From assembly GCF_000190635.1 (NCBI RefSeq), contig NC_015172.1, forward strand, positions 2,046,001 to 2,110,000: a stretch of 64,000 nt of DNA, read 5' to 3'. Under the pieces are notes generated by a model. That model ran no database searches. It was given only the letters and a program-made list of their open reading frames with translations, and was not told the origin of the DNA. The position numbers and the translations under genes are program-made. This document shows, one piece after another, positions 9,501-17,459 of this stretch. This DNA comes from Syntrophobotulus glycolicus DSM 8271 (GTDB lineage: Bacteria; Bacillota; Desulfitobacteriia; Desulfitobacteriales; Syntrophobotulaceae). Position 1 is the first letter of the stretch, and the number at the start of each line of letters is the position of its first letter.

Positions 9501-12049
9501 TCCCGGTTGAAAATTCGATAAGTCAGACTCCTGGTGATGATTCTTTCCGAGAGATTGATGATGAAGGGCAGCCCCATACTGAACAGGACAAGGCCCATAA
9601 TATAGGGCAAAACATTTTCGAAAACAGCAAAGCCCAAAATGATCAGGGTAAGCTGAAAGGGCTCTTCCAGACTTCGCCGCAGATTATCGAGAATCTTCCA
9701 GCGTGACACGACAGGCAGCTCACTGTGAAAAATATAGCGGGCGATCTGCCAGTCCCCTCTGATCCAGCGGTGCAAACGGCTGGTATAAGCTAAATATTTG
9801 CCCGGATAGGCATCAAAAAACTCAATATCCGTAGCCAGTGCCGTACGGGCAAATAATCCCTCAATCAGGTCATGACTTAAAATTCTGTTTTCCGGGAACC
9901 GGTTTCCCGTCACCTGATTAAAGCTTTGTAAATCATAGATTCCCTTTCCGGTAAAAATACCTTCGCCGAAAAGGTCCTGGTAAATATCTGAAATGGCACA
10001 GGTATAGGGATCTATTCCGGCATTACCGGTAAAAAGCCTGGAGAAGCCCGTTGCTGAGGCACTGCTGGCCAGAATCCCGATTCTGGGCTGGATGATGCCG
10101 TAACCGGTGTTGATCAACTTTCCTTCCGCATTTAATTTGGCACTGTGCAAAGGATGGGCCATGATCCCGACCAGCTTGATCACTGCCTGGCTGGGCAGCA
10201 CAGTATCGGCATCAGCCGTAACAACATAGCGGATATTATGCAGCTTGGAGATCGCGCCGATCCGGATATTGTAGTCTGAGTTTTGATCATTATTGATCAA
10301 CAGATTGTTAAACTGAATGAGTTTTCCGCGTTTTCTCTCCCACCCCATCCATTTTTTTTCTTTTTCATTCCAGGTTCTTTTTCGATGGAAATAATAAAAG
10401 CAATCCGTATCATACTTTTTATTCAGTTTGAGAATTTCCTTTTGGGCTGTATAGATGATTTCTTGATCATATTCTGCTTCTTCCTGGCGACAGTCCGCAA
10501 AATCACCCAGTATCGCGAAGAAGAGGTTGCTTGAACGGTTATTGAGATAATGCTGCTCCAGATGGGCAAACAATTCCTTGACCTTGGCTGCCTGCTTAAA
10601 AATTGCCGGAATCACAACGATCGTCTTATTTTCTTCGTCTAATCCCTGTTCGAAATCGATTTTCGGTAAAAAGGCAGGAGGAAGCAGCTTACAGGCAACT
10701 CGATTAATGGTATAAACCGCTATTCCGTTTCCAAGCACCAAAACAGAAAAAAAAAGCAAAACTAAAGGCAAGCCGGCGTTAAGATGCTCCGTTCCCGTGA
10801 TCTTCCAGAAAAAAATCCCTATGATCAGAAGGGTAATCGCGATAATTGCGGAGAAATATCCTGATCCAGGTTTTTGCCTGAAGAAGCAATTGATGCTGTG
10901 GAGCTTTCTTTTTACCCTGCCGAAGCTGATCGCCAGTTCTTTTTCAATTTCTATTCTCCCTGCCCCCAAGAGGTAATATCCTACATGTTTTTGGGGAAGT
11001 TCTGCTGCATCCCGGGCATACTCCCGGATCAATCTGGCCACAGATATTTCTGATACTTTATATTGATGGGCCAGGTTTTCAATTTCATGTCTGTATTTGT
11101 CCCTGGACCCGAAATCCATTTGATTAAAGACACCGGCCGGATCATTTCTCAATATTTCCTGGACCAAACTGACATCCTCAAAAAACGCCGACCAGTTTTC
11201 GGAATTGACCAATTTGATGGCAGCAATAATATTGCCCATTCCGACACCGGAGGAAGTTTGTGAATATTGTTCCGCCGCCATAATATCTTCAACCGTTTTA
11301 TTGCTGTTGGCCGCAATATTGTCCAGCCAATTCAACAGCACTTTAGCATCAGGACCATAATCCTTTAATCTCCTCGCCACTCTTTCTATGAAAACAGGTG
11401 AGTATTCCTGGCGCGGATTTTGCCTGATTCTTTGTTTTTCTTCCAGATCGCTGTTTAATATAGATTTCAGCCAATTTTCAGCCGATTCTCTCTCTCTTTG
11501 GGTGGATATGATTTTTTCTACTTGAGAATGGAGTCTTTCCAGGAGAATAATCCGCAAAATAATCGGAATGGCCCATATCTCGGCTGAGGATAATGGCGCT
11601 TCTTTCTGGTATCTGCTGACAAATAGTCTTAACGCATCAAAATCAAGCTCATCATGGGCATATTTAATATACTCTGTAATCAAAACATAAATCCTGGGGT
11701 AGCCGGAATGATCTCCTTCTTTAAAATAATTCAGCTTTGCTTCACAAGGCCTGGACAGGTCTTTTTCCGTTTCTTTCAGCAAATCATTGATCAGATAATA
11801 ATTATCCAGGTACCATTCCGCCGCCGGTATGACATCCTCGGTCATGTAATAATAATTATTGATTTCCGTGTAAGCACTTTGAATAGAGGCTTTTTTTGTT
11901 TTGATATAATCCTGAAGGCTTATTCCGTTTTTACTTAAACCCATCCAGTTATGATACTGGGCCAACTCGAACGCTTTATTCTCTAAATCTAATTTATACC
12001 CGTCCATATTTAAACTTTTTTCATTTTTGGTGGTATTTATGCTTTTCAT
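3548..12049 (-). CDS. ndvB: Cyclic beta-1,2-glucan synthase-like giant protein (NdvB/ChvB family)
   Basis: A 2833-residue multidomain enzyme. Its N-terminal region leads into membrane segments near 400-445 and a GT84-type transferase domain with ADADTVLP (about 615) and RWIRGDW (about 763), with further membrane helices to about 950. A glycoamylase-like module follows (VSTVDSGNLAGYY near 1080; YMAHHQGMSL near 1480). The C-terminal half is GH94-like and carries GTGDWNDG near 2516 followed by GKGESVW, the acid-motif region of GH94 phosphorylases. In known homologues the GT84 part builds beta-1,2-glucan from UDP-glucose and the GH94 part controls chain length. GAGGT lies about 8 nt before the ATG. 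It has its own terminator and no operon partners, so the exact glucan made is unknown. Confidence 0.9.
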   Translation of the reverse strand: MKSINTTKNEKSLNMDGYKLDLENKAFELAQYHNWMGLSKNGISLQDYIKTKKASIQSAYTEINNYYYMTEDVIPAAEWYLDNYYLINDLLKETEKDLSRPCEAKLNYFKEGDHSGYPRIYVLITEYIKYAHDELDFDALRLFVSRYQKEAPLSSAEIWAIPIILRIILLERLHSQVEKIISTQRERESAENWLKSILNSDLEEKQRIRQNPRQEYSPVFIERVARRLKDYGPDAKVLLNWLDNIAANSNKTVEDIMAAEQYSQTSSGVGMGNIIAAIKLVNSENWSAFFEDVSLVQEILRNDPAGVFNQMDFGSRDKYRHEIENLAHQYKVSEISVARLIREYARDAAELPQKHVGYYLLGAGRIEIEKELAISFGRVKRKLHSINCFFRQKPGSGYFSAIIAITLLIIGIFFWKITGTEHLNAGLPLVLLFFSVLVLGNGIAVYTINRVACKLLPPAFLPKIDFEQGLDEENKTIVVIPAIFKQAAKVKELFAHLEQHYLNNRSSNLFFAILGDFADCRQEEAEYDQEIIYTAQKEILKLNKKYDTDCFYYFHRKRTWNEKEKKWMGWERKRGKLIQFNNLLINNDQNSDYNIRIGAISKLHNIRYVVTADADTVLPSQAVIKLVGIMAHPLHSAKLNAEGKLINTGYGIIQPRIGILASSASATGFSRLFTGNAGIDPYTCAISDIYQDLFGEGIFTGKGIYDLQSFNQVTGNRFPENRILSHDLIEGLFARTALATDIEFFDAYPGKYLAYTSRLHRWIRGDWQIARYIFHSELPVVSRWKILDNLRRSLEEPFQLTLIILGFAVFENVLPYIMGLVLFSMGLPFIINLSERIITRSLTYRIFNREIKIEFIRILFALAVLPYQALIQLDAVFRSLVRQITGRYLLEWETAADSERRVGTNALTYYRKMLPGLMVSLVMAVLFPSLSTSAAILLGCLMFGWLGSPWAAYRLSLSSEKEQKFNQEEIQELRFFAREIWGFFDRFINEADHYLPPDNVQLEPNKGIAHRTSPTNIGLAFLANLSAYDFGYIPAGLMIERTEKMLQTIGKLGKWNGHLYNWYDTETLKPLHPIYVSTVDSGNLAGYYLALKNGLGELIDQKVIDRRIIQGFKDTCQVLNAFDEKKKNTETIIQFLEELKQFEVEIDLQKLYGFLKKWRREIKKPDGSGEEFWRYSLWKMIEDTQAEMDRFFPWLSLERKSWPERSDPEFRDCTYRELTVVYRRLLEEDLSAEFKQKAAEGLSNIIDLFNRSGRIQKELYQQAMSMDFKPLFDQQKKLFAIGYNVTEQRLDKSYYDLMASEARQTSLLAIAKGDVPQSHWFKLSRPLTKIKGQRCLVSWSGTMFEFLMPLVLIKNFKNTLLDETYQAVVKIQKSYGDSCQIPWGISESGFFLFDVQNNYQYKAFGVPGLGLKRGLTRDMVISPYSTFMALMVDGKTALANLRKMRGYGFNGQFGLYEAIDFTPDRVQYKRQYSIVKSYMAHHQGMSLASLTNAVFDQSMQERFHREPQIKAVELILQEQVPLKEYTFNPIIEETREKKLSSKAKKLGEKPVTYSNPNTVLPRTHFLSNGEYSVMLTLSGSGYSKYNKKYLTRWREDQTMDEYGSYIYVHNLNSGSVWSAFSKPLNHQVEEYKVTCFPNLIRYSRKDGNVITQTEIFVSPEDPVEIRKVSLTNESKYDRDIELTSFAEIVLDELPADQAHPAFNKLFIQTGFDQGTLYASKRSRHHCNRSDFFLMHTVFVEGEQIGDLEFETDRVKFIGRGRDYANPRALETNQPLSNSAGSVLDPIMSMRVRVRVHPGKTKEVFFLTGVSEDKQSIKTLSEKYRNSNMLKKARELSWSHNLMELTSLDLSFEEANLLMSLASHVVFLSNQQRSGFVKNNSKGQSSLWAYGISGDLPVIILRLQELDQLNILEQMLKIHEYWKIKGLFIDLVVMNEDKTGYYQTVQERINEKIGISHARRLMNKPGGVFLLKRDQLPPDIQYLLFSTARLVFSGENGSLRNQILKQVKLGERTIGLNQNALSAEQSKAEIEKIEHSRQNHKIGLLYYNGFGGFTCEGKEYVIEIGPEKATPMPWVNVIANPVFGSVVSEAGSSWTWSQNSREYKLSPWFNDPLLDKTGEAVYIKEIESGQYWSPLPKPAMGNGSYLVRHGQGYSVFSHERSGIVQETIMYVPMDKSCKVVELKLNNTTKTTKTLAVYYYMEWVLGVNRNQNAQFILSEEENGTIFARNTYQEEFTGRTAYLTVLGGDNFAYTCSREEFIGNNRSLERPAGLGKRKLEALQGIDPCGVLQTEVKIGPGSESKLFFVIGDEKDAAAARAAVQTLSPESVEDDLNKVKTYWDTLLSTIQIETPDQSFNFLFNRWLLYQTLVCRIWARSAYYQAGGAFGFRDQLQDVMALTAIEPQITRQQILLNSSRQFEEGDVQHWWHQENGKGIRTKFSDDLLWLPYVTLDYIEHTTDYSILDEQAGYLADQTLAADEDERYSVPAKSGLTGTIYEHCLKAIDYSLKFGEHGLPLIGTGDWNDGFSAVGREGKGESVWLGWFLLSVLQKMIPITQRMHDSENTQRYQKVMEELKDHIEKHGWDGAWYRRAFFDNADPLGSITCMECQIDAIAQSWAVISGFARESRAKDAMLALENYLWDKNEGILKLLTPPFDQSGVYPGYIQGYVPGVRENGGQYTHAAIWAVWAYTKLHDGEKAVELFNMLNPINHARTDKEAVRYKVEPYVMAADVYSYPPNNGRGGWSWYTGAAGWMYQVALEGILGLSIEGDKISVKPCIPGSWPGFKIKYKYRSTQYHIEVINASKAEEKILLDGQAVLEPQITLADDGKEHEIVIII

Positions 12050-12133
12050 TGTTCAACCTCATGTAAAATATAATCACTTTTCCATTATGTCCATTTTTTT
12101 CTGGCTAATTCGTTTTTGTATTGGAACAAAATA

Positions 12134-12170
12134 AAAACACCTTCATCCGAAAATGGATAAAGGTGTTTTT
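12134..12170 (-). terminator. Intrinsic terminator after ftsK/spoIIIE
   Basis: AAAAACACCTT at 12134-12144 pairs with AAGGTGTTTTT at 12160-12170, with an inner ATCC/GGAT pairing. The stem itself supplies the T-run on the minus strand. It lies 10 nt beyond the translocase stop codon. Confidence 0.85.
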
Positions 12171-12180
12171 GTTCTAAGAT

Positions 12181-14421
12181 TTAATCCAGAAAAGCATTTT
12201 GAAATTGCTCCATATTCATGAGGATTTGTCTCGGCTTATTTCCGTCATATCCGCCTACTATACCGCCTTCTTCCAACATATCCATCAATCTGGCTGCCCT
12301 CGAGTAACCGACTTTGAGCTTTCTCTGCAGAAAGGAAACTGAGGCGATTCCTGTGGCAATGACAATTTGAGCGGCATCCGTAAACTTATCATCATATTCT
12401 TCATTCGCCATCTCATTGGCCTGTTCCAAAACCAGTGCGTCTTCCTGAATCGCATAGACAGGGTTTCCCTGAGCTTTCCAGTGGCTGATCAGGTTCTTCT
12501 CTTCGTGATCATCAATAAAGCAACCCAGGACTCGGACGGGCTTATTCAACCCCAATGGATTAAAGAGCATATCTCCGCGTCCAAGCAGTTTTTCCGCTCC
12601 GCTCCCATCCAGAATCGTTCTTGAATCGATCTGTGAAGATACCGCAAAGGAGATTCTGCTGGGGACATTGGCCTTTATGACCCCTGTGATTACATTCACC
12701 GAAGGCCTCTGGGTGGCAATGACCAGATGAATCCCGGCTGCTCTGGCCATTTGGGCCAGTCTGCAGATCGACTGCTCAATATCATTGGCCGCTACCATCA
12801 TCAGATCAGCCAACTCGTCAATAATGACAACGATATAAGGAAGACTTTTTTCCCGGTTTTCCTGTGCTTTGTTATAGCTGTCAATATCCCTGACCCCATT
12901 GGCGGCAAAAAGCTCATATCTGTTTTCCATCTCCGAGACAATATGTTTGAGAGCGGCGGTTGCCTTTTTCGGATCCGTAACCACGGCGGCAAGCAAATGC
13001 GGTATCCCATTATACTGATTCATTTCCACCATCTTCGGATCAATCAGCAAAAATTTGACATCATCGGGGGTGGCATGATAAAGCAGTGAACAAATCAGGC
13101 TCTTAATAAACACGCTTTTTCCCGCCCCTGTCGCTCCCGCCACAAGCAGATGGGGAAGCTTATCCAGCTCAGCGGTGATTGGACTGTTTGCGATATCTTT
13201 GCCTATGGCAACTCTCAATTTTGATCCGGTTTCTACAAATTCAGGCGAAGAAAGAACTTCATAAAAGCTGACCGGTCTGGGATAAACATTAGGGATCTCT
13301 ATCCCGATAGCGGCCTTGCCGGGAATTGGCGCTTCGATCCTCACATCTTTTGAAGCCATGGCTAAAGCAATATCATCGGCCAGATTTACAATTTTACTGA
13401 TTTTCACACCCGGTGCAGGATGCAGCTCATATCTTGTTATGATTGGTCCAACTGTAACATTAATCACTTTTGCGCTTACTCCAAAACTCTCAAGCACCTC
13501 TTCCAAAATATGATCTTTCCGGGGTTCCTCCTGGACCTCTATATTTTTTTTCTCCAGTAGACTGTCATCAGGCAGTCGCCAAACCCCTGATTTTTGCTCA
13601 GCCGTATTGGTCTTATTGCTGATCTTTTGCTCATCCTGCCTCTCGTCAACAATCTTCTTTTCTATCCGTTCGCTCATCTGAAAACCGAAGTTTTCCAGGC
13701 TCTGATGATTGATGGCAGGCTTTTCTTCGCTTTGCTGATCAAAAGAGTTGTTTTGCTGACTCAAATGAATATTGATGTTTCTATCGGGACTAATCTCCGG
13801 TAACGGGGTCTTGGGAACAACATATAAGCTGCCGGCTTCCTCTTTAGCTTTCGGATGATGACTTAAAAAGTAGCCCCGGAAACCCTGTAAACGAATTGGC
13901 CTGGAAGGCAATACGATACTTTTTTTCCCTTGACCGAAATAAGTCGAAAAATCACTGCCCAGCTTTTCATCATTTCCTTCAGTCCTTCGTTCATCCAGCT
14001 CTTTAATCGATAAGCGGTCGGCAAAGTACAGAGTAAAATTATCTTCTTTCTCACTTGGTTGAGTCCTGAAAATAATATTATCAAGCTCATTTCTATTTTT
14101 ATTTTTTCCTTTTTTGGAATATCTGGCCTGTTTTTTAACTTTATTGGTTTTCTTTCTTTTTGTTGGCGGGGAAAGATCTTCATTATCCGGGAGTTCTTTG
14201 TCGGTTCCGGCTATTCCCCCGGCATACAGCCAGCTGATCGTTCCGAACAAAGCAAATAAAATAGGGATGGACATTGAATAAATCCCCAATATGTTATAAA
14301 AAAAATCATACACATTTTGAGCAAAATCAGTGATTTTCCAGTAGCCAAACAAAAACACTCCCACTACTGCAAAATAAACGAAAGCCAGACATTTCAAAAA
14401 TATTTTTCCTATGCTTGCCAT
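12181..14421 (-). CDS. FtsK/SpoIIIE-family DNA translocase
   Basis: A 746-residue AAA+ DNA pump. The N-terminus has two hydrophobic helices (about 9-27 and 48-68) instead of the usual four. A charged linker follows to about 270, then the motor with Walker A GATGAGKS near 432 and Walker B IVVIIDELADLMM. ATQRPSVNVITG is the family signature, and the C-terminal winged-helix gamma domain (YSRAARLMDMLEEGGIV) reads polarity sequences in known members. In spore formers this family moves chromosomes across division septa. GGAGG lies 6 nt before the ATG. It follows the PHP gene by about 40 nt and is probably co-transcribed. FtsK and SpoIIIE roles cannot be separated by sequence here. Confidence 0.95.
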   Translation of the reverse strand: MASIGKIFLKCLAFVYFAVVGVFLFGYWKITDFAQNVYDFFYNILGIYSMSIPILFALFGTISWLYAGGIAGTDKELPDNEDLSPPTKRKKTNKVKKQARYSKKGKNKNRNELDNIIFRTQPSEKEDNFTLYFADRLSIKELDERRTEGNDEKLGSDFSTYFGQGKKSIVLPSRPIRLQGFRGYFLSHHPKAKEEAGSLYVVPKTPLPEISPDRNINIHLSQQNNSFDQQSEEKPAINHQSLENFGFQMSERIEKKIVDERQDEQKISNKTNTAEQKSGVWRLPDDSLLEKKNIEVQEEPRKDHILEEVLESFGVSAKVINVTVGPIITRYELHPAPGVKISKIVNLADDIALAMASKDVRIEAPIPGKAAIGIEIPNVYPRPVSFYEVLSSPEFVETGSKLRVAIGKDIANSPITAELDKLPHLLVAGATGAGKSVFIKSLICSLLYHATPDDVKFLLIDPKMVEMNQYNGIPHLLAAVVTDPKKATAALKHIVSEMENRYELFAANGVRDIDSYNKAQENREKSLPYIVVIIDELADLMMVAANDIEQSICRLAQMARAAGIHLVIATQRPSVNVITGVIKANVPSRISFAVSSQIDSRTILDGSGAEKLLGRGDMLFNPLGLNKPVRVLGCFIDDHEEKNLISHWKAQGNPVYAIQEDALVLEQANEMANEEYDDKFTDAAQIVIATGIASVSFLQRKLKVGYSRAARLMDMLEEGGIVGGYDGNKPRQILMNMEQFQNAFLD

Positions 14422-14460
14422 CTATTGCCTCCATCTTCGGTCAAATCATTCATCCTCTAT

Positions 14461-15312
14461 TTAGTTTATGTCCAAATATCGTTTCAGTTTTGATACACAA
14501 TCAAAGGGCACCTCTATTTCACCGATAGCCACAGGACTAAAAAACCCGTGATAATCACTGCCTCCGGTCGCCAGAAGCGCTTTCCCCTTTGAGATTTGTT
14601 CATAATGCCCGATGATCCCCTTTTTATTTTCCCAATAGCCATAATATACTTCTAAACCTATTTTACGATAGGTCAGGAGCTCATTCACCATGCTTGGCTG
14701 TTTGATCAGCCCGGGGTGGGCCAAAACGGGCAGTCCTCCTGTCGCAAAGATAAAATCCACCGCTTGTTCAAATGGATTCCCCTCATAAGGGACATACGCA
14801 ATGCCTCCCGGACGAAACCAAGAAGCAACTTCATTCCAGTCTATTTTTTGCTGAGGCAGTTTTTCCCGGATCTTTTTTTCAAGTGCCAGCAAAATATGCG
14901 TCTTACAGACCACCCCGCGATAACTTGCCTGCAGTTCTACTTCTTCCCAAGAAATCTTCACTCCATATTCGATGAGTCTTCTGACCATTCTTTCTGTTAA
15001 GGAAATTCTGTTCCGGCGGATTTGTTCTAACTTTGTCTGAAGCTGGTCGTTATCGACGCTTTTATAATAGGCCAGCAGATGGATTTCCTGATTTTTATAA
15101 TCTGTTTCAATTTCAACTCCCGGAATAAGATTAATCTGATAAACTTCAGCAAGCTTAAAGCTTTTTTCCACACCCACAGTTGTTTCATGATCGACAAAAG
15201 CAATTGTCGAAAGTCCGGCCTGAGCGGCAGTTTGAAATGCTTCTTCAACTGAAAGCAAGCCATCTGATTCTTTTGTGTGGATATGCAGGTCCGCTTTGAA
15301 TTGTTTCTCCAT
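14461..15312 (-). CDS. PHP-domain phosphoesterase (TrpH/RNase AM-like)
   Basis: A 283-residue protein with the PHP metal-site motifs DLHIHTKESDG at the N-terminus, FVDHE, the HLLAYY region and VLAHPGL, plus GGSDYHG near the C-terminus. Members of this subfamily hydrolyse nucleoside 3',5'-bisphosphates or trim short RNA 5' ends. The ATG at 15312 is preferred to the adjoining TTG because GAGG lies 6 nt upstream. It is the first gene of a probable two-gene unit with the downstream translocase. The substrate is not determined by sequence. Confidence 0.85.
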   Translation of the reverse strand: MEKQFKADLHIHTKESDGLLSVEEAFQTAAQAGLSTIAFVDHETTVGVEKSFKLAEVYQINLIPGVEIETDYKNQEIHLLAYYKSVDNDQLQTKLEQIRRNRISLTERMVRRLIEYGVKISWEEVELQASYRGVVCKTHILLALEKKIREKLPQQKIDWNEVASWFRPGGIAYVPYEGNPFEQAVDFIFATGGLPVLAHPGLIKQPSMVNELLTYRKIGLEVYYGYWENKKGIIGHYEQISKGKALLATGGSDYHGFFSPVAIGEIEVPFDCVSKLKRYLDIN

Positions 15313-15425
15313 CAATATCCTCTCAACTCAGGCTTTCATACTATTTTATTCTTTATTTTATGAAAAAATCCTTCATTTTTGTTCTTTTAAGCTTCGCCGA
15401 AGAAGATAATTTGTTCTTGTGTTTA

Positions 15426-15454
15426 TTGACACTTGGCAGGATTTCAGCTATAAT
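15426..15454 (+). promoter_or_regulatory. Consensus sigma-A promoter of tRNA-Trp
   Basis: TTGACA at 15426-15431 and TATAAT at 15449-15454, separated by exactly 17 nt: a perfect match to the vegetative consensus. It ends 20 nt before the tRNA. Confidence 0.95.
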
Positions 15455-15474
15455 ACATCTCGTCTTTCAAATAC

Positions 15475-15548
15475 AGGGGATTAGTTTAATGGTAGAACAG
15501 CGGTCTCCAAAACCGTCAGTGCGGGTTCAACTCCTGCATCCCCTGCCA
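15475..15548 (+). tRNA. tRNA-Trp (anticodon CCA)
   Basis: The acceptor arms AGGGGAT (15475-15481) and ATCCCCT (15538-15544) pair. The anticodon stem GCGGT/ACCGT encloses loop CTCCAAA with CCA at 15507-15509. The T arm GCGGG-TTCAACT-CCTGC is intact, the discriminator is G, and the 3' CCA is encoded. Confidence 0.97.
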
Positions 15549-15573
15549 AAACGCAAAAACACAGTCAGGTTTT

Positions 15574-15609
15574 AGAGTTGGCAAGAAATTACCGGCTCTT
15601 TTGTTTTTT
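15574..15609 (+). terminator. Terminator of tRNA-Trp
   Basis: AGAGTTGG (15574-15581) pairs, with two G-U pairs, to CCGGCTCT (15592-15599) and is followed by TTTTGTTTTTT. It sits 26 nt after the tRNA and outside the IS element. Confidence 0.75.
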
Positions 15610-15741
15610 AGACCGTTCTCTTCAATGTTATAAAGGATAACCGACTTAGGTTTAAGAACAGCATAAGAGAGCGTTTCAGATTTTGTGTAAACCTTCATGT
15701 TGATGCTAAGATAAGAGCATAAACATGGAGGTTTTTTGTTA

Positions 15742-16977
15742 ATGGCAAAGAGGAGAATCACCCCCGAGAGAAGAGAACAGCGGAAAAAGTTACTGGAAAT
15801 GCTGCAGGAAGCAGGGATCAACGACGTCTCAGGCGTACAGAACTTATTCAAAGAAATGGTCAGTACCGTCCTGGAAAACGGGCTGGAAGCAGAGATGGAA
15901 GACGAACTGGGTTACAGCAAATACGACTACCGGAATAAAGAAACAGACAACAGCCGCAATGGCTACAGCGAAAAAACCATCAAAACCAGCCTAGGAGATA
16001 TGGATATTTCCGTTCCCCGTGACCGCAAAGGTCACTTCGAGCCGCAGATCATTAAAAAACAGCAGACCACACTCTCCGGAGACATCGAAGAGAAGATTCT
16101 GTCCATGTATGCCAAAGGCATGACCACAGGAGACATTGAATCCCATATTCGTGAAATTTACGGCATAGAAGTTTCAGACAGCACCATAAGCCGCGTCACC
16201 GACAAAATCCTGCCGGTAGTCAAAGAATGGCAAAGCCGCCCGTTGGAAAACATTTATGCCGTCGTATTCATGGACGCAATTCATTTTCATGTACGCAGCG
16301 AAGGTCAAATTGTCAAGAAAGCAGTCTACATCGCCATTGGCGTCCAAATGGATGGCATCAAAGACGTCCTGGGCATGTGGATCGGTGAGAACGAAAGCGC
16401 GAAATTCTGGCTTTCCGTGATGAATGGGATTAAAAACCGTGGCACAGAAGATATTCTTATTGCGTGTGTAGACGGCCTCACAGGTTTCACCAGTGCCATT
16501 GAAGCAGTGTTTCCCAAGACGGAAATTCAGCAATGCATCATCCACCAGATCCGGAACACAACAAGGTTTGTGTCCTATAAAGACATCAAAGCTCTTATGG
16601 CTGACCTGAAGAACGTTTACGCAGCTGTTGATGAACAAACCGCCCTTTATGAGCTGGATACCTTTGATGGAAGATGGGGAAACAAATACCCCAAAATAGC
16701 CCTGTCCTGGAAAGCCAACTGGGCTAATTTATCCACCTATTTCAAATATCCACAGGAAGTCCGAAAGCTGATTTATACCACCAACGCCATTGAAGGATTT
16801 AATCGTCAGCTCCGTAAAGTCACCAAAAGCAAATCCGTCTTTCCAACCGATGACAGCTTACTCAAAATGCTTTACCTGGCCATGATGGACATAACGAAAA
16901 AATGGACAGGCAGGCGGCAGGACTGGGGGCAGATTCATTCCCAGTTGCAGATTTTCTTCGGAGACCGGTTGGAATAA
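15742..16977 (+). CDS. IS256-family (mutator-type) transposase
   Basis: A 411-residue DDE transposase. The catalytic motifs are visible: VVFMDAIHFH (first Asp), ACVDGLTGF (second Asp) and TTNAIEGFNRQLRK (Glu). QQCIIHQIRNT is the family signature between the second Asp and the Glu. The helix-turn-helix region lies around SMYAKGMTTGDIESHI. GGAGG at 15727-15731 precedes the ATG at 15742 by 10 nt; a TTG at 15736 is less likely. The frame is full length and uninterrupted, so the copy may be active. Confidence 0.95.
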   Translation: MAKRRITPERREQRKKLLEMLQEAGINDVSGVQNLFKEMVSTVLENGLEAEMEDELGYSKYDYRNKETDNSRNGYSEKTIKTSLGDMDISVPRDRKGHFEPQIIKKQQTTLSGDIEEKILSMYAKGMTTGDIESHIREIYGIEVSDSTISRVTDKILPVVKEWQSRPLENIYAVVFMDAIHFHVRSEGQIVKKAVYIAIGVQMDGIKDVLGMWIGENESAKFWLSVMNGIKNRGTEDILIACVDGLTGFTSAIEAVFPKTEIQQCIIHQIRNTTRFVSYKDIKALMADLKNVYAAVDEQTALYELDTFDGRWGNKYPKIALSWKANWANLSTYFKYPQEVRKLIYTTNAIEGFNRQLRKVTKSKSVFPTDDSLLKMLYLAMMDITKKWTGRRQDWGQIHSQLQIFFGDRLE

Positions 16978-17009
16978 TTGGACTAAAACTTTGCTACCCT
17001 CGCGCCGCG

Positions 17010-17043
17010 ATTTTTGGGGTTGTCAATTGACAACCCCAAAAAT
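17010..17043 (+). terminator. 34-bp perfect palindrome after the transposase
   Basis: Each 17-nt arm (ATTTTTGGGGTTGTCAA and its complement) meets without a loop, starting 32 nt after the transposase stop. It probably terminates transcription within the IS in both directions. A second 7-bp hairpin, GGAGCAA/TTGCTCC, lies at 17065-17095. Confidence 0.75.
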
Positions 17044-17164
17044 ACTTGTATAATGCAGACAAAAGGAGCAACAGCCACATAAATTCTATTGCTCCCATAA
17101 AATATTCGCCTTATCTTTCATCAATTTTGAAGTTTACACAGAGTTCGGGATACACCCCAGCATT

Positions 17165-17208
17165 AAGTTCAAAGTATAGTTGCCTACGACCAACGATACT
17201 TTGAACTT
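17165..17208. repeat. 18-bp inverted repeat next to the IS right end
   Basis: AAGTTCAAAGTATAGTTG (17165-17182) and its complement at 17191-17208 match at 17 of 18 positions around an 8-nt loop. It begins 8 nt outside the inferred IS end. No T-run follows, so it could be an operator, a processing site or a fragment of a small mobile element. Confidence 0.7.
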
Positions 17209-17459
17209 TGTCTACCAATGGTTGCGCTTTTGATTGTCTGCGATCTTTGACTTATCCTTTTCTTTGATTTCTACAATAAAATACGATGCAAATAGACCTT
17301 AAGCAAATTTCCGGACAGATTTTGCTGAAAAAGTCCTTTTCTATTGTTCAGAACATGTCTAATTTTGAACTTATGGACATATCTTTTACTATAAATATCT
17401 TTCATTTGAAAGGTATTCCGGTAAAGCAACCAATTCTTCTGGAGAGGAGGAATTGGGGA

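Larger units (their letters stand above)
15667..17157 (+). mobile_element. IS256-family insertion sequence
   Basis: About 1.49 kb containing one transposase gene. The imperfect terminal inverted repeats share the block TGTGTAAAC-TTCA (15684 onward on the left, reverse complement ending at 17140 on the right). Outer bases align with mostly transition differences. With these ends the flanks read CAGCATAA (15659-15666) and CAGCATTA (17158-17165), a plausible 8-bp target duplication with one mismatch. The element lies just past the tRNA-Trp terminator. Confidence 0.8.

Noticed and set aside
17286-17459. Upstream extension of the small toxin frame
   Set aside because: The strong GGAGAGGAGG ribosome site sits inside it, directly before the ATG at 17460, and the extra part has no homologous look.
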